From: Nocardioides daedukensis
GTDB taxonomy: Bacteria > Actinomycetota > Actinomycetes > Propionibacteriales > Nocardioidaceae
Reading direction: 5' to 3'
NCBI RefSeq assembly: GCF_013408415.1
Contig: NZ_JACCAA010000001.1
Span: 1,922,001 to 1,986,000, forward strand
DNA: 64,000 bases
Below, piece after piece: positions 62,669 through 64,000 of the stretch (positions within the stretch are counted from its first letter, which is position 1; every line of letters starts with the position of its first letter). The notes under the pieces are model-generated. The model did no database searches. It had not been told where the DNA came from and saw only the letters and a list, made by a program, of their open reading frames with translations. The translations under genes were made by a program, and so were the position numbers.

Positions 62669-64000
62669 TCAGCCGCCGAAGGGAAGCTCCCAGATCGTGC
62701 GGAAGAGTCCGCTCGACACGACCACCGCAGCGACCGTGAACGCGCCGGCCAACATCTCGCCGATCTCTGCGCGTCGCGCCCATTTCACCGAGCGCCAGCC
62801 GCGGCCGGTTGCGACGGCGGCCACGACGAGCAGGGCGCCCATCAGCAACGCCACTGCCAGCGCCTGGACCAAGGTGCGTTCGGAGGCATTGACCAACAGG
62901 TCCTGGACCAGCACCCCCCAGATGAGCACACCGGCGCTGCGCAGGAGCACGCGAGCGGTGACGTGCCGATAGCTGCGCGCCGCCAGCAGGATCGCCGCAC
63001 CCGCGAAGAACGCGAGCACCCGGGCGCCGACATGGTCGATGTGGAAGGGCGTGGCCGCGAACAGGTTCACCACCGAGACTACGGCGACCACGAAGATCGC
63101 CACGCCCGCGGCATTGACCACGTGGCTGCCCCGCGCCAGCAGGGCACTGATGTCGCTGGGACGGATGATCGTGCGCCCCCGGCGCCCGCGCGGCACGTCG
63201 CGGGCAGACCATGCGGTCACCGCGAGACGCTCGAGGTCGAGCAGCATCTGGTCGGGTACGTCGACTGCCAGCCCCGGCACGGAGCGTGCCCCGAGGACCG
63301 CCATCAGCAGGAGCAGCGACCAGGCCACCCGCGGGTCGAAGCCGACCAGCAGGCAGAAGCCGGTGATCAGGAAGACACCGGACCCGGTGATCATCCAGAC
63401 GGTGTGCACGATCGACGACCCGGTGCCCAGGGCGCGGGCCATTCCGGCGGCCACGGCTGCCGCGAGGCCGGCCACGCCGAAGGTCAGCGGCAGCATCTCC
63501 GGCGACGGATCCCAGACCAGGGCGAAGGCGGCCGCGAACGCGAACGCCGGCGCGACCGCGCCACGCTGGTCGGCGTGGCGACCGAAGGGGAGGACGCCGA
63601 TCAGCGCCGCCACCCCGAGGAGCGCGACGGTGGCGTCGAAGAGGCGGGGCGACTCGATGCCTGCGGCCAACCAGCCGGCAAGCACCGCAGCGAGCCCGGC
63701 GAGCACGAAGGGCAGGCGGGCAGTGCGCTGCTGCGCCGCGGCGTCCTCGTCGCGGACCCGTTCAGCAGACGCCGGTCGTGGTGGCGCGGCACCGAAGGCC
63801 GCGATCAGCACCGCACCCGAGCGGAGGCCGGCGCCGTGGACCGACGTACGCGCACGCAGCTCCTGGCCGTTGACCTTGAGCAGGCGCGGCGGCGCACCCA
63901 GGCCCACCTGACGGGCATATTCACCGGAGACGTCCGCGAGGCGCGCAGCAGCCGGGACCAACAGGTCGATGGAGCCCGAGGGCCCGTGCACGGTGAGCGC
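62669..64000 (-). CDS. Second EccD-like type VII secretion membrane protein (partial, right edge)
   Basis: At least 443 residues visible. A ubiquitin-like N-terminal part (ALTVHGPSGSIDLLVPAAAR, ALRSGAVLIAAFG-like end of the domain) precedes about 10-11 hydrophobic helices from residue 95 on. A GTG at 63991 is in frame, but the first beta strand already starts before it and no stop precedes it, so the true start is probably beyond the window. Similar in layout to EccD at 59805 but weakly alike in sequence. 161 bases separate it from the WXG100 pair, with a TTGTCCACA at 62650-62658. Confidence 0.85.
   Translation of the reverse strand, partial: ALTVHGPSGSIDLLVPAAARLADVSGEYARQVGLGAPPRLLKVNGQELRARTSVHGAGLRSGAVLIAAFGAAPPRPASAERVRDEDAAAQQRTARLPFVLAGLAAVLAGWLAAGIESPRLFDATVALLGVAALIGVLPFGRHADQRGAVAPAFAFAAAFALVWDPSPEMLPLTFGVAGLAAAVAAGMARALGTGSSIVHTVWMITGSGVFLITGFCLLVGFDPRVAWSLLLLMAVLGARSVPGLAVDVPDQMLLDLERLAVTAWSARDVPRGRRGRTIIRPSDISALLARGSHVVNAAGVAIFVVAVVSVVNLFAATPFHIDHVGARVLAFFAGAAILLAARSYRHVTARVLLRSAGVLIWGVLVQDLLVNASERTLVQALAVALLMGALLVVAAVATGRGWRSVKWARRAEIGEMLAGAFTVAAVVVSSGLFRTIWELPFGG

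Overview
The window is high-GC actinobacterial DNA, read here as one 64-kb chromosomal stretch with no plasmid or phage core. Gene order suggests the Nocardioidaceae or a close relative (inference). The left third follows the Streptomyces order tad-like pilus genes / ssd / HAD phosphatase / acetate symporters / acs. From crp onward it follows the Mycobacterium order crp-nth-tlpA-nudix-marP ... ridA ... ArsA pair-whiB4-ponA2-metallophosphoesterase, then asd-ask-recR-ybaB-dnaX. At least 17 starts (ATG or GTG) lie 6-7 nt after a TANNNT-like hexamer, which points to widespread leaderless transcription.

Layout. 1-1663: HisKA_3-type two-component system (regulator cut by the left edge). 1863-6600 (minus): Tad/Flp-type pilus operon with two TadE/G-like pseudopilins, a DUF4244 Flp-like pilin, TadC, TadB, TadA and an Ssd/CpaE ATPase. 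6769-10820: HAD-IB phosphatase, a Fic-fold protein with a destroyed catalytic motif, a methyltransferase-like protein and a membrane-anchored exported protein. 10875-19230: acetate/monocarboxylate module: LytS/LytTR two-component system in operon with a sodium:solute symporter, a second DUF485/ActP pair preceded by a CRP-like site, and acs. 19453-27777: crp/glxR, nth, tlpA, nudix, marP, holin-like protein, nhaA, MBL hydrolase, nudix, ridA and a 50-aa DUF4177 protein.

27861-41470 is an accessory insertion relative to the mycobacterial order: AlkD-like glycosylase, three frameshifted genes in a row (a MerR-sliding-clamp fusion, a TPR-like protein, an IS481 transposase N-terminus), a membrane-anchored GH31 enzyme with all sulfoquinovosidase residues, a two-component system with an SDR gene inside it, an ABC exporter of the MacB/FtsX type, and scoAB with a divergent IclR regulator and a 19-bp operator palindrome. 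41496-48520 returns to the conserved backbone (ArsA-like ATPase pair with a small coupled ORF between, wblA/whiB4, ponA2, GatB/YqeY, metallophosphoesterase, tRNA-Pro). A 417-bp IS481-derived mini-element sits exactly at the tRNA-Pro 3' end, bounded by a 16-bp duplication.

49119-57150: membrane protein, asd and lysC (with an internal beta-subunit start), DUF5063, recR, ybaB, dnaX, 4.5S SRP RNA, tRNA-Ser. 57190-64000 (minus): a type VII secretion locus with mycosin, EccB, EccD, a small associated protein, two WXG100 proteins and a second EccD-like protein cut by the right edge. Palindromic intergenic repeats built on a GACCCGGCAGTTGTTGAC-like core recur at four places (19.2, 35.6, 39.0 and 48.3 kb). 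I see no rRNA, CRISPR array or replication origin.
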